A DNA stretch of 64,000 nucleotides from Chitinophaga sp. YR627 (GCF_900114995.1 NZ_FOUX01000009.1:170530-234529), one strand, 5' to 3'; positions 1 to 9,510 are shown, counted from the stretch's first letter. Program-made: numbers and translations. Notes: generated by a model not told the origin, from the letters alone.

Positions 1-55
1 AGCTATCCTCCTGAGCGAAGCTGCTGCACTGGTTAACAAAGCCGTGACTGCTTAA
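1..55 (+). CDS. C-terminal end of an unidentified protein
   Basis: Only the last 17 codons and the stop TAA (53-55) lie in the window, read from base 2 and ending in ALVNKAVTA. This is too little to name the protein. The strong terminator 37 bases after the stop supports a true gene end here. Confidence 0.6.
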   Translation, partial: AILLSEAAALVNKAVTA

Positions 56-91
56 TTATATTTTGTAGTGATTGACTAAAAAATAGAAAAC

Positions 92-127
92 AAAACCCCG
101 GACAATGTCCGGGGTTTTGTTTTTTTA
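92..127 (+). terminator. Rho-independent terminator after the leftmost gene
   Basis: A 12-bp perfect G+C-rich stem (92-103 with 107-118) closes a 3-nt loop and is followed by a run of T. It ends the gene entering from the left edge. Confidence 0.9.
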
Positions 128-258
128 TCACTTTATACGCCGCTTTGGTCACATTCCTATACCGGAGCTGAAAAAAGTCGTACCTTCATAATCCATCCTT
201 CACTATATACCTGCGTTTCTGCGGGTGCATTTTTTTTTATATATACCAAACAAGTTCA

Positions 259-1281
259 ATGATCATGAAGCGCTTCCGCGACTTTTTCCTGTTTTGTTCA
301 GGAGTGCATGTGCCTATGCTGAAAAGAGCCCCATCTGAAACAAACAAATACGGCGGTATCGGGGCAACGATCTTTTTCACCGGATTACTGGCTGCTTTTT
401 CCGGTGGGTATGCATTGTGGACTGTATTCAGTTCTCCCTGGGGTGCTGTTGTATTCGGCATCGTATGGGGACTGATGATCTTCAACCTGGACAGGTACAT
501 CGTTTCAGGTATGAAAAAGCGTAGCAGATTCCTCCAGGAATTCGGTATGGCCGTTCCCCGGCTGATACTGGCCATCCTCATTGCCGTGGTGATCTCCAAG
601 CCACTGGAACTGAAAGTATTTGAAAAAGAGATCAACCAGGAACTCATCGTCATGGAGCAACAGGTGTTCAAAAACCAGGAAGACAAGGTAAAAGACCGCT
701 TCCAGCAACAGGTCAACACACTGAATGTAGAAATTGCCCAGCTCAACGAGGGTATCCGTCAGCAGGCTACCAAGGTAGACACCCTGCAGCTCATTGCCCA
801 GCAGGAAGCGGATGGTACTGGAGGTTCCCGTAAACAAAACCTCGGTCCTATCTACAAAGCGAAAAAAGCGGATGCTGACAGTGCGGCGGCCCTGTTACAG
901 CGGGTTACGGCACAGAATGGCGCCCTGATCGCCCAGAAACGGCAGCAACTGGCAAGTATCGACTCTACCCGTCAGTCAACCGTCGGTACGCTGGACCGTA
1001 GTCACATTGATGGGCTGGCGTCCAGACTGGATGCACTGGGTCACCTGACTGACCGTAGTGAGCCCGTGAAATGGGCCAACTGGTTTATCATGCTGCTGTT
1101 CATTACTATCGAAACAGCGCCGGTATTCGTAAAACTGATCTCTCCCCGCGGACCGTATGACGATCTGCTGGAAGCACACGAACATGCTTATATCATTTTC
1201 CGTAAGGAAACGATAGAGAAAAGAGAACGCGAATACAATAAGCGTATGATGATAGGGCAAACGGCGGGTGTAAATGCGTAA
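259..1281 (+). CDS. DUF4407 domain membrane protein
   Basis: A 340-residue inner-membrane protein of the DUF4407 family, whose function is not known. Two hydrophobic segments lie near the N-terminus (about residues 35-55 and 60-80), with the family-typical stretch GLMIFNLDRYIVSGMKK just after. Another hydrophobic stretch lies at about 105-120, then a long charged, Gln-rich, probably coiled-coil region (about 130-260), and a final membrane segment near 275-295 (WFIMLLFITIETAPVF). A second ATG two codons downstream (265) is an alternative start. The gene stands alone: terminator upstream, and a shared hairpin with the convergent SprT-like gene downstream. Confidence 0.85.
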   Translation: MIMKRFRDFFLFCSGVHVPMLKRAPSETNKYGGIGATIFFTGLLAAFSGGYALWTVFSSPWGAVVFGIVWGLMIFNLDRYIVSGMKKRSRFLQEFGMAVPRLILAILIAVVISKPLELKVFEKEINQELIVMEQQVFKNQEDKVKDRFQQQVNTLNVEIAQLNEGIRQQATKVDTLQLIAQQEADGTGGSRKQNLGPIYKAKKADADSAAALLQRVTAQNGALIAQKRQQLASIDSTRQSTVGTLDRSHIDGLASRLDALGHLTDRSEPVKWANWFIMLLFITIETAPVFVKLISPRGPYDDLLEAHEHAYIIFRKETIEKREREYNKRMMIGQTAGVNA

Positions 1282-1299
1282 ATGGAGGTTTAAAGTAAG

Positions 1300-1336
1300 A
1301 AGGGATCTGCGGCTTCAGGGTGGCAGATCCTTTTTT
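1300..1336. terminator. Bidirectional terminator between DUF4407 and SprT-like genes
   Basis: An inverted repeat (GGATCTGC at 1303-1310, GCAGATCC at 1323-1330) is extended by A/T pairs and flanked by a T run on the plus strand and an A run on the other side. It sits between two convergent genes. Confidence 0.8.
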
Positions 1337-1955
1337 ATGCAGCGACCAGCTCTACTTCATAAACGGGACTGAAGAGATACATTCTTTTGGTAGCCACTTC
1401 TTCACAACGGTAACGTTTACGGATACGTTCTCCTTTCCGGAAAACGCGGCCATCTTTTGTACGAAACAACTGGTTGGTTTGTAACTGCTCTACCAGGAAA
1501 TGATTTTCCTTCTGGCGGTCATAGCGTTTAAGTACCCGCATCAGGTCATCATCTGCACAGGAACTGGCAGCCGGATTACGGATACTCTGCCGGAGGGCAG
1601 CTTCCACATCGGCCGGCAGATAATCCTTTCCGACAAATTCCTTTAAAATATTGGAGAAATGCTGCTTCCATTCCTTCCCATGTGATGCAACGCTATTGGC
1701 ATATTGCATAAATGTGGTAAGGTGTGAAATTTCGTGCAGCAACGTGATCAGAAAAGCATACCGGTTCAGATTACCATTAATACTGATACGATGACCACCC
1801 CTTCTATCGGGATGGCGGTAATCGCCCAGGATGCTTTGCCGTTCGCGTGTCACCGTTAAGTGGACCTTGTACTGGTTAAGGTAGGCCATCACCTGCCCGA
1901 AGGTTCCTTCAGGCAGATATGCAGCTAATGCATGTAAAGGAGCCTCCTGCTTCAC
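1335..1955 (-). CDS. SprT-like zinc metalloprotease domain protein
   Basis: A 206-residue protein with the zinc-metalloprotease signature LLHEISHLTTF, giving H74-E75 and H78 as metal ligands and catalytic base. The length and placing of the motif fit the SprT-like family. In eukaryotes such proteins (SPRTN) cut DNA-crosslinked proteins, but the bacterial role is poorly known. No signal peptide is seen, so it should be cytoplasmic. The start is GTG at 1955, six bases after the TAG of the upstream membrane-protein gene, which suggests translational coupling in the bactofilin-AtpZ operon. No in-frame ATG lies close by. The C-terminal part is basic. Confidence 0.85.
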   Translation of the reverse strand: MKQEAPLHALAAYLPEGTFGQVMAYLNQYKVHLTVTRERQSILGDYRHPDRRGGHRISINGNLNRYAFLITLLHEISHLTTFMQYANSVASHGKEWKQHFSNILKEFVGKDYLPADVEAALRQSIRNPAASSCADDDLMRVLKRYDRQKENHFLVEQLQTNQLFRTKDGRVFRKGERIRKRYRCEEVATKRMYLFSPVYEVELVAA

Positions 1956-1961
1956 GGATCG

Positions 1962-2351
1962 CTAACTGTTTTTTCTTTTGATAATTTTTTGCAGACTAAA
2001 GTTCTCTACTACCGCATATACGGCATAGAAGAACATCAGTATGAAGATAGTAAATTTGCTGGTATGCGGTCTGTTCGCTACGGCATATATAGTAATGCCG
2101 GCCAGACATAACATCATTCTGCTGATCATGGAGCCATATACACGAAGGAGGAAATCTCCGTTGTTCTCAGATCGTATTCCCTTGCGGCTCATGCTGTAGG
2201 TCATGGCGGAGAGGGCAGCTAAAGCCAGGTTGCCGATAAGAAGTGCCGTGTGGTGTACTCCATTGTCTAACAACCAGGCTTTTAAAAATAATAATACGCC
2301 ATTCAAAATAATGAATAGGCTAATAACTCTAAAGTAGAACCTGTCACTCAT
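1962..2351 (-). CDS. Small four-helix membrane protein next to AtpZ
   Basis: A 129-residue protein with four hydrophobic segments (about residues 8-28, 38-52, 72-90 and 98-115) and a basic C-terminus. Its ATG overlaps the TGA of the AtpZ gene by 8 bases, so the two are coupled. In many Bacteroidota a protein of this size and shape lies between AtpZ and the F0F1 ATP synthase subunit a gene and is treated as an AtpI-like factor. Here no ATP synthase gene follows: the next gene is the SprT-like protease. The AtpI-like reading is an inference from position, as no motif proves it. Confidence 0.7.
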   Translation of the reverse strand: MSDRFYFRVISLFIILNGVLLFLKAWLLDNGVHHTALLIGNLALAALSAMTYSMSRKGIRSENNGDFLLRVYGSMISRMMLCLAGITIYAVANRPHTSKFTIFILMFFYAVYAVVENFSLQKIIKRKNS

Positions 2352-2604
2352 TCCTGCTGGTATCTTTGATAATTTGCCGCAAAATTAAGACTAAAGCTAA
2401 TAAAGACAAAATGATCAGAAAGAAAGGGAACGACCATCCTGTCCGCTGGTCAATTTTATAACCAGCAAATACCGCTATGCCTAATGTGGCCATCATCTGA
2501 AAAGCCAGCCCTGTGTACCGGATTATCAGCCTGTTATCTGGCTTCTTCTTCAGCTTTTTGCTCGACTTTTGATTCGGATTTTGTTGAGGTGACTGGTTTT
2601 CCAT
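2344..2604 (-). CDS. atpZ: AtpZ/AtpI family protein
   Basis: An 86-residue protein with a basic, Gln/Asn/Lys-rich N-terminus (1-25) and two transmembrane helices. It carries the family pattern of the AtpZ/AtpI group (YTGLAFQMMATLGIAVFAGY, then a short turn and a second helix ending ILRQIIKDT). The family is linked to F0F1 ATP synthase assembly or to Mg2+/Ca2+ passage. The first 71 bases overlap the end of the bactofilin gene in another frame. The start at 2604 is kept because the next Met lies inside helix 1. The overlap implies tight coupling with the bactofilin. Confidence 0.8.
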   Translation of the reverse strand: MENQSPQQNPNQKSSKKLKKKPDNRLIIRYTGLAFQMMATLGIAVFAGYKIDQRTGWSFPFFLIILSLLALVLILRQIIKDTSRNE

Positions 2605-3007
2605 TTTTTTCTTTCTGATTTGCAGCTGCTACTTCCTCAGGCTCCATATAGCAACGACCGTTGAATTTCGCTGTTGGCTCCATCTCAAAATGTGCAGTGT
2701 ACAGATCACCTTTCACCAACGCATTGCCTTTCAGGAAAAGCAGATCTTCCACTTTAATAATACCAGTTACTTTACCCAGAATGTCTGCACTCTGACATAT
2801 CAGATCACCGGTAATTTCTCCTTCCGGACCTACTACAATTTTAGCTTTTGTTGATACGAGGCCGTTCACCTGACCGTCAATGCGAATATCTCCTTCGCTT
2901 ACGATATCTCCCTGAATGGAAGTTCCAGCACCGATAATGTTTACGTTGGAAGAAGGCATTACTGATTTACTCTCGCTTCTTGCATTACGATTGTTGTTGC
3001 TAAACAT
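2534..3007 (-). CDS. Bactofilin (polymer-forming cytoskeletal protein)
   Basis: A 157-residue protein. The middle part (about residues 20-115) has the short repeating hydrophobic/Gly pattern of the bactofilin right-handed beta-helix (GDIVSEGDIRIDGQVNG, GEITGDLICQSADILGKVTG). It is flanked by a disordered N-terminus and a charged, Lys/Glu-rich tail. Bactofilins polymerise without nucleotide on the inner face of the membrane and act in cell shape, often with M23 peptidases. The tail overlaps the AtpZ gene by 71 bases. A membrane protein resembling the N-terminus of M23 peptidases lies upstream on the same strand. Confidence 0.92.
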   Translation of the reverse strand: MFSNNNRNARSESKSVMPSSNVNIIGAGTSIQGDIVSEGDIRIDGQVNGLVSTKAKIVVGPEGEITGDLICQSADILGKVTGIIKVEDLLFLKGNALVKGDLYTAHFEMEPTAKFNGRCYMEPEEVAAANQKEKNGKPVTSTKSESKVEQKAEEEAR

Positions 3008-3201
3008 AGGATTCTAGGTTTTTCAGCTTTTAGTTAGTGTGATGTAAGATAGTATTATTTATTAACATATTATTTCCGATTGACAATCACTTCTTTCAGA
3101 AGTTATTCACATCTTCCCTTAACGGTATACGGCCCCCTTTGCGTATCTGACCTTCTTATATATTTTGTCCCGCAATATTTTATGTGCCTGACCTGAAATA
3201 G

Positions 3202-3606
3202 TTAGTATGTACTGTTATCGACTTTCGGAACTTTAATAGTAGTTGTGTCCAGTTTGCTTGTGGAATAGTCTCCGCTGATAACCTTCTGAATATTGTCCAG
3301 GTATTTATCGCGGGCATTAATAGCAGCTTCCAGTGAATCTGTGCGCATTTTTAACCGGATGAATTCCCTCCGTTGCTTCAGGTCACCATATCCCGGGATA
3401 TAATAACGCAACGGTGTAAATACAACGGTGGCGACCGTAATTGTCACCAGCAGCACAAATAAAGTACTTAAAGCAATATACACACTCATTCGTGATAATT
3501 TAAACGATGTCACCTCTTCGTAGGTATTGTCGTTCATAATTACCAGGCGGTATCGGTTACCGATCCGTCCCACATTTCTGCCCTTTTTATCACGCTTATT
3601 AGCCAT
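3202..3606 (-). CDS. Single-pass membrane protein resembling the N-terminus of M23 peptidases
   Basis: A 134-residue protein with a basic N-terminus, the stretch NRYRLVIMNDNTYEEVTSF, one transmembrane helix (about residues 43-66) and a short extracytoplasmic part (IPGYGDLKQRREFIRLKMR, then a helical segment). From memory this matches the anchor region of Bacteroidota M23 metallopeptidases, but the protein ends before any catalytic domain. The 194 bases to the bactofilin gene are too short to hold one. The neighbouring bactofilin suggests it could be a membrane partner of the polymer. Whether it is a reduced paralogue or a family of its own cannot be decided here. Confidence 0.75.
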   Translation of the reverse strand: MANKRDKKGRNVGRIGNRYRLVIMNDNTYEEVTSFKLSRMSVYIALSTLFVLLVTITVATVVFTPLRYYIPGYGDLKQRREFIRLKMRTDSLEAAINARDKYLDNIQKVISGDYSTSKLDTTTIKVPKVDNSTY

Positions 3607-3721
3607 ATCCGCTATAAAACTGAATAATTTTTCTGATTATCAACCGGCTAAAGTTAAACATTTATATTATTTCGTATTTAAAAAATTGGATAGGACTCAT
3701 TTTTAATCGTAATATGCACTT

Positions 3722-3753
3722 TTGACAGCCTCAAAAAAATAATCCTATCTTTA
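3722..3753 (+). promoter_or_regulatory. Probable promoter of the PorW/SprE gene
   Basis: TTG at 3722-3724 and TATCTTTA at 3746-3753 are separated by 21 nt. They match the Bacteroidota -33/-7 pattern except for the last base of the -7 box. The likely transcript start is about 50 bases before the ATG. Confidence 0.5.
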
Positions 3754-3809
3754 AAAAATAATTTCCTGACATATAAGTTATATAGGTAAGCCTATACACC
3801 CTGGCATCC

Positions 3810-6800
3810 ATGAATTATTACAGATCAGTTCGCAATTTTCTATCATATACCTGTTTAGTAAGTCTGTTCTTGTGCTGTATTGAAATTAACAGGGTCAGCG
3901 CCCAGCGACGGGATACCACGGTTACAAATAACCAGTCCAGAAATAACAATAGCAGGGCCCCTCAGCGGACCATGCAAAAGCCGCTTGTTCCAAAAGTAGC
4001 GCAGCCGAAAGGTGAAAACAGACGTATTCCCGCAGAAATGCTGGCTGAACGCAGATGGACCATTAAACGGAAGCTGGTACAGAACATGCTGGCCAGGTAT
4101 AACTATTTGTTCAATGCCCGCAAAAAACTGGCCCTCATCACCCACAACGTGAGCCGCCAGGGACAGGATAACTACAATTACCTGCTCCCCTTTTACCCTT
4201 ACAGCCTGCAAAGTCTTGGCCTCAGCGTCGGTGACCTGGATACGGTCATCGAAAAAGCCTCCATCAACATACAGATACACGATCCCCGCAGTAAATGGAT
4301 CGACGATAGCTATCTCCTTATCGGTCAGGCATATTTCTTCCAGGGAGAATGGGATAAAGCCAACCGTACCTTCCAGTTTATCAACACTACCTACGCACCT
4401 AAAAAGAAATCAGACTATAAAGCCGTAGTCGGTTCCAGCGAAAAAGACCAGCTGTCTATCGCTTCCCGCGAAAAGCGGAAACCGCCTTTCGGCTACTTCA
4501 AACATACCTACGCCCGTAACGACGCCTTCGTCTGGAGAGCTAAAACCCTCCTGGAAATGAAGGAGTTTGACGAAGCCCGTTCCATGATGAACATCCTGGA
4601 ACAGGACCCCTACTTCCCTAAACGACTGGCTGGCGAAATGGCTGAAGTAAGAGCCTACGCCCTTTACAAACAGGAACGTTTTGCAGAAGTGATCAATCCC
4701 CTGCAGATTGCTGTAAAGTCCAAAGGCAACAAAGATGAGCGTGCGCGTATGTACTTTATTCTGGGTCAGCTGTACACCAACTACAGCAAACCGGATTCTG
4801 CTACCATGATGTTCCATAAGGTGATCAAACAGAAGCCCGACCCGATCATGGACTTCCAGGCGCGTATCCAGATCGCCAAACTGGACGCTACCCGTGAAGG
4901 TGGTTCACTGGATGAAAGCCTTGCCCGCCTGAAACGCATGGTCCGCAAAGAGAAATACTTCGAGTTCCGCGACGCGATCTACTATACAATGGCTAACCTC
5001 ATATTGCCAAAAGATCAGGACCAGGCAATGGAATACCTGCGCCAGTCACTCAAGGTAGAGAGCAACAACACCATGCAGAAAGCGCTGTCTTTCAAAGGTG
5101 TAGCTGATATCTACTACGGACAGCGCCGCTATCGTCTGGCCCGGGACTACTACGACAGTACCGCCTCTGTAATGCCGCCTGAATTCACAGATTCCGCCAT
5201 CGTCAATAAACGTAAACGCGTTCTCAGTGATGTAGCGACCCGTGTGGAAGCTATTCAGCGTGAGGATAGCCTGCAACGTATTGCCGCTATGCCGGAATCT
5301 GACAGGACGATCTTCCTGGAAAAGATGGCTGGTCAGATGCGTAAGGAAGCTGAAGAGAAAGCGAAAAAAGACAAGGAAAATGCAGAAAAAGGGATTGTTG
5401 ATCCACAACAGATGGCCAACAATAACCCGCTCTCCAATATGATGAATAACAATAGCCCTGCCGCACCTAAAGCGGATGATAAGGGTGAATGGTATTTCTA
5501 TAATAATGCTACCAAAGCAGCTGGTTTTTCAGAGTTTAAAAAACGCTGGGGAAACAGACCATTGGCGGATAACTGGCGCAGAAGCCAAACCGGTCCTGTT
5601 GCAGCCAACCAGCCTGTAACACTGGAAGACGAAAATGGCAATCCGGTTAGTGGTGCTGGTAAAACACCTGCCGACAGCACCAATGCCAAATCACTGGCCG
5701 CTGGTCTGCCACTTACACCAGACGACCTCCTGAAATCCAATATCATCGTAGAAGACGCCTATTATGACCTGGGTAAACTCTATAACGATCAGCTGGACAA
5801 TACAGAACTCGCTATCGAAACTTACGATACCCTGCTGAACAGATATCCACAGCACCCGCATAAGCAGGAAGTGATCTATTCATTATATATCTGGCATACC
5901 AAGCTGGGACATACCGCTCTGGCAGCCAAGTATAAACAGAATGTAGTGACGCAGTTCGGCGACTCCAAATTTGCCAGCATTATCAAATATGGTGCGCTAC
6001 AGGACATCAACGAAAGCAAAAAGAAAGAGATCTCCACATCATACGATTCCGTTTATGTGAATTACCTGCGGGGTAACCTGGAAGAAGCCTACAATATGAA
6101 AAAGGCGGCTGATTCCAGCTACGGACTGAACTTCATGCAGCCTAAATTCGACCTCCTGGAAGCCATGATCATCATGAAAATGGATACCTGTGAGTTTGGC
6201 CGTCAGGCAGTTGTGAATGTTATCAACAAGTATAAACAGGATGATGCAGTACAGGAAAAAGCCAAATCACTGCTGGAAGCACTGGATAACAGGGCAGCTC
6301 TCGTGGTGTACCTCGCCAGACTGGAAATAGAAAAAAGCCGGGATAATGGCAATGTGGTGGATGAAAACATATCTATCCAATACCCATGGCAGAAACCGGA
6401 GCCTAAATTTGAAACAGATAAGGTAAAAACAGCTGCTACTGACTCAGTCAAGGTGGATGCAAGCACCGCCAATGCAGCGCTGCAGGTAAAACCTTTGCCG
6501 GCGCCACTGAAACCTGTCACTATCTATAAACTGGACGCCAAGAACCCACATTTCGTCATCATGTATTTCCTGCGTACCAATAAAGCCGCTATAGAGGAAG
6601 CACTGACACAATTCACCCGGTATAACGCTGAGAAACACGGCGGAGAAAATATTCAGGTGGCCAACTTTGTGTTGACCCAGCAGGATGTCATGCTGATATT
6701 CAGGTTGTTCCCGAATGAAGACAAGGCACTGGACTACTATGATGAGATCAGGAGTGATGCTGAGAAGATCGTTCCGCGTATCCGTCCGTCCGATTACACC

Positions 6801-6899
6801 ATGTTTATCATTTCCAGGGATAACTTTATCCAGATGAACAGTACGAAAGACGTGGAAGGCTACCGGAAATTCTTTAACGATACCTACATTACACAATAA
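3810..6899 (+). CDS. porW: T9SS/gliding motility TPR protein, PorW/SprE type
   Basis: A 1029-residue exported protein. The N-terminus has a hydrophobic segment (about 11-30) ending in VSAQ, a signal-peptidase I type site; two Cys lie just before it (LFLCC), but the lipobox is not canonical. Then come a basic Asn/Gln linker and many tetratricopeptide-like helical repeats (about 100-480 and 640-870). A charged Lys/Glu coil and a low-complexity insert lie at about 500-620. The conserved C-terminal domain contains HFVIMYFLRTNKAAIEEAL and ends near residue 1029. PorW/SprE is a periplasmic or outer-membrane-associated part of the type IX secretion and gliding machinery. Flavobacterium SprE is shorter, about 870 residues. 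PBP1A lies downstream on the same strand. Confidence 0.88.
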   Translation: MNYYRSVRNFLSYTCLVSLFLCCIEINRVSAQRRDTTVTNNQSRNNNSRAPQRTMQKPLVPKVAQPKGENRRIPAEMLAERRWTIKRKLVQNMLARYNYLFNARKKLALITHNVSRQGQDNYNYLLPFYPYSLQSLGLSVGDLDTVIEKASINIQIHDPRSKWIDDSYLLIGQAYFFQGEWDKANRTFQFINTTYAPKKKSDYKAVVGSSEKDQLSIASREKRKPPFGYFKHTYARNDAFVWRAKTLLEMKEFDEARSMMNILEQDPYFPKRLAGEMAEVRAYALYKQERFAEVINPLQIAVKSKGNKDERARMYFILGQLYTNYSKPDSATMMFHKVIKQKPDPIMDFQARIQIAKLDATREGGSLDESLARLKRMVRKEKYFEFRDAIYYTMANLILPKDQDQAMEYLRQSLKVESNNTMQKALSFKGVADIYYGQRRYRLARDYYDSTASVMPPEFTDSAIVNKRKRVLSDVATRVEAIQREDSLQRIAAMPESDRTIFLEKMAGQMRKEAEEKAKKDKENAEKGIVDPQQMANNNPLSNMMNNNSPAAPKADDKGEWYFYNNATKAAGFSEFKKRWGNRPLADNWRRSQTGPVAANQPVTLEDENGNPVSGAGKTPADSTNAKSLAAGLPLTPDDLLKSNIIVEDAYYDLGKLYNDQLDNTELAIETYDTLLNRYPQHPHKQEVIYSLYIWHTKLGHTALAAKYKQNVVTQFGDSKFASIIKYGALQDINESKKKEISTSYDSVYVNYLRGNLEEAYNMKKAADSSYGLNFMQPKFDLLEAMIIMKMDTCEFGRQAVVNVINKYKQDDAVQEKAKSLLEALDNRAALVVYLARLEIEKSRDNGNVVDENISIQYPWQKPEPKFETDKVKTAATDSVKVDASTANAALQVKPLPAPLKPVTIYKLDAKNPHFVIMYFLRTNKAAIEEALTQFTRYNAEKHGGENIQVANFVLTQQDVMLIFRLFPNEDKALDYYDEIRSDAEKIVPRIRPSDYTMFIISRDNFIQMNSTKDVEGYRKFFNDTYITQ

Positions 6900-7103
6900 G
6901 GGACAATAAGATAGAAAACATATTAATTCATTTGACAAGATAAATCAGCCTTTTAACATTAAAAGGGGGGCATCACTCGTTTTTTTTAATAGTTTTGCCC
7001 GCTATTACAAGCTATTGCATTTAAGGCCCGCAAATTGCTATAACAGGGTTAGATAATATCCCTGTGCAATGCTGGCCAGGCAAATCAAATATTTTAAGCA
7101 AGT

Positions 7104-9500
7104 ATGAAAAAATCGGTTAAAATATTGTGGATCACAGTGTTATCAGTAACCGGATTATTCCTTTTACTGATACTGCTTGTTAACTTCCGCATTATTGGCA
7201 ACATGCCATCCATGGAGACCCTGGAAAACCCACGGGCTGCCGTCGCATCTGAAGTAATCGCCGAAGATGGAACCATTCTCGGTAAATACTATCAGGTAGA
7301 CAGGTCCAGTTCCGACTACAACGAAATTTCCAAAAATGTGCTCAACGCACTGATCGCCACTGAGGATGTACGCTTTTATGAGCATTCTGGTATCGACCCT
7401 TATGCTACTATTGCCATTCCATTTTACCTGGCAATCGGTAAGAAAAGAGGTTCCAGTACCATTACCCAGCAGTTGGCCCTGAACCTTCAGGCCGATAATA
7501 CCGGTACATTACGTGCAAAAAACTTTATCGCCAGATCCTTCCAGAAAATGCAGGAATGGCTGATCGCGGTAAGACTGGAACGTAACTTCACCAAACAGGA
7601 GATCATTACCCTCTATCTGAATACAGTTCCTTTCGGGGATAACGTATATGGTATCGAAAATGGTGCACGTACCTTCTTCAGTAAAGATGCAGCACACCTG
7701 TCCATTGAAGAAGCGGCTACCCTGATCGCAATGCTGAAAGGTACCAATCTCTATAACCCACGCCGTAACCCGGTGCTGGCGTTGAACCGTCGTAATACGG
7801 TAATAGAGCTGATGCAGAAAAATGACTTTATCACTGCTCCTGAGGCAAATGCAGCTAAAAGCAAACCTATCGTATTAAGATACAACAAGATAGACCATAA
7901 CAAAGGATTGGCACCTTACTTCAGGGAAGTACTGCGTGACGAGCTGAAAGTATGGTGTAAAGAGCATAAAAAAGCGGATGGTTCTGAATACAACCTGTAC
8001 CGTGATGGTCTGAAGATCTATACGACCATCAATCCACGTATGCAGCTGTATGCAGAAGAAGCGGTAGACCACCATCTGAAAGATCTTCAGAAGGTATTTG
8101 CTACACAGGCCAATATCAAATCAGGCAGTGTGTGGAAAAACTGGCAGACTTACGTTGATCGTTATATGAAGGAGTCCGATCGTTACAAATCGATGAAAGA
8201 AGATGAAGCGACTGACGATCAGATCAAAAAAGCATTCAATACACCGACCAGGATGAAGGTATTTGCCTGGAAGAGCTTTACAGAACCTGAGCTGAATGAA
8301 CTGGATACTATCATGACACCGATAGACTCTATCAAGTACATGAGGGCAATCCTTCAGGCAGGTTTCATGGCGCTTGATCCGGAAAGTGGAGAGATCAAAG
8401 CCTGGGTAGGCGGTCCTGACTTCCGTTATTTCAAAAATGACCACGTTGCCAAGACCCGCAGACAGGTAGGTTCTACTTTCAAACCATTCCTGTACACCTT
8501 CGCAATCATGAATGGTATGCAGCCAAGCACCATGCTGCCTAACGAACCGGTATCTTTCCCTAAATATAACTGGACACTGAGCCGCAATTCTGAAGGTAGT
8601 GTAGGCGGTAGCATCAGCATGGCAGGTGCACTGGCTAAATCACTGAACCTGGTATCGGCTTACCTGATCAAACAGTTAGGTCCGCAGGCAGTAGCTGACT
8701 TTGCGAAAAACAAGATCGGCTTCAGCGCAGATATCCCTCCCTACCCTTCCATTTCCCTGGGTACACCGGAAATCTCCCTGTTTGAAATGCTGCAGGCTTA
8801 CACCATGTTCCCGGCACGTGGTATCATCACAAGACCTATCTACATCACCCGTATAGAAGACAGAAATGGTAACATCCTCCAGACCTTTGCACCGGAAAAA
8901 CGCGAAGTGATCAGTGAGAATGAGTCTTACACCATGGTGAAAATGATGCAGGGCGTAACTGGTCCGGGTGGTACTTCTGCCCGTCTGCGTTTCCGCTATG
9001 GCATCCAGAGTGAAGTAGCTGGTAAAACCGGTACTACGAACGATAACACGGATGGCTGGTTCCTGGGCTTTACACCGCAATTACTGGCAGGCGCCTGGGT
9101 AGGTTGTGAAAACAACTTCCTGCACTTCAGTTCTACTGCGAATGGTCAGGGTGCGAATACCGGTCTGCCAATCTGGGCATATTTCTTCCAGAAGGTATAT
9201 GCTGATAAAACATTGAAAATAGACGATAAGGCGACTTTCTCTATCCCTCAATCTATCAATAGTGAATTCTATCAGCCGTTTGAAGATAATGTGAAACCAG
9301 GGGCTGAAGCGGTAGATCAGGGTAATGGTGGTGCTGATGAATACCAATCCGGCTACGGCGAAGGCTACGATGTGAATAAGCTGGAAGCTGAGGCTGATAA
9401 AGAAGCGAAGAAACGCGAAGAAGAAAAGAAAGAAGGTAAGGAAAAACCAATTCCTTCTACTATGCCAAAAGCTACTTATCCACAGAAACCGCAACCATAA
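7104..9500 (+). CDS. mrcA: Bifunctional penicillin-binding protein 1A
   Basis: A 798-residue class A PBP that polymerises and crosslinks peptidoglycan in the periplasm, held by one N-terminal helix (about 8-30). The glycosyltransferase (GT51) domain shows TEDVRFYEHSGID with catalytic E87, then RGSSTITQQLALNL (about 115-128) and LYLNTVPFGDNVYGIE. The transpeptidase domain has S457-T-F-K460 (active-site Ser), S513-L-N515 and K641-T-G-T644. The tail beyond about 740 is Lys/Glu/Pro-rich and probably disordered. The gene follows PorW/SprE after 204 bases; a TAGTTTTG box at 6990-6997 could be its own -7 element. A strong terminator follows. Confidence 0.96.
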   Translation: MKKSVKILWITVLSVTGLFLLLILLVNFRIIGNMPSMETLENPRAAVASEVIAEDGTILGKYYQVDRSSSDYNEISKNVLNALIATEDVRFYEHSGIDPYATIAIPFYLAIGKKRGSSTITQQLALNLQADNTGTLRAKNFIARSFQKMQEWLIAVRLERNFTKQEIITLYLNTVPFGDNVYGIENGARTFFSKDAAHLSIEEAATLIAMLKGTNLYNPRRNPVLALNRRNTVIELMQKNDFITAPEANAAKSKPIVLRYNKIDHNKGLAPYFREVLRDELKVWCKEHKKADGSEYNLYRDGLKIYTTINPRMQLYAEEAVDHHLKDLQKVFATQANIKSGSVWKNWQTYVDRYMKESDRYKSMKEDEATDDQIKKAFNTPTRMKVFAWKSFTEPELNELDTIMTPIDSIKYMRAILQAGFMALDPESGEIKAWVGGPDFRYFKNDHVAKTRRQVGSTFKPFLYTFAIMNGMQPSTMLPNEPVSFPKYNWTLSRNSEGSVGGSISMAGALAKSLNLVSAYLIKQLGPQAVADFAKNKIGFSADIPPYPSISLGTPEISLFEMLQAYTMFPARGIITRPIYITRIEDRNGNILQTFAPEKREVISENESYTMVKMMQGVTGPGGTSARLRFRYGIQSEVAGKTGTTNDNTDGWFLGFTPQLLAGAWVGCENNFLHFSSTANGQGANTGLPIWAYFFQKVYADKTLKIDDKATFSIPQSINSEFYQPFEDNVKPGAEAVDQGNGGADEYQSGYGEGYDVNKLEAEADKEAKKREEEKKEGKEKPIPSTMPKATYPQKPQP

Positions 9501-9510
9501 CGGTAACGAT

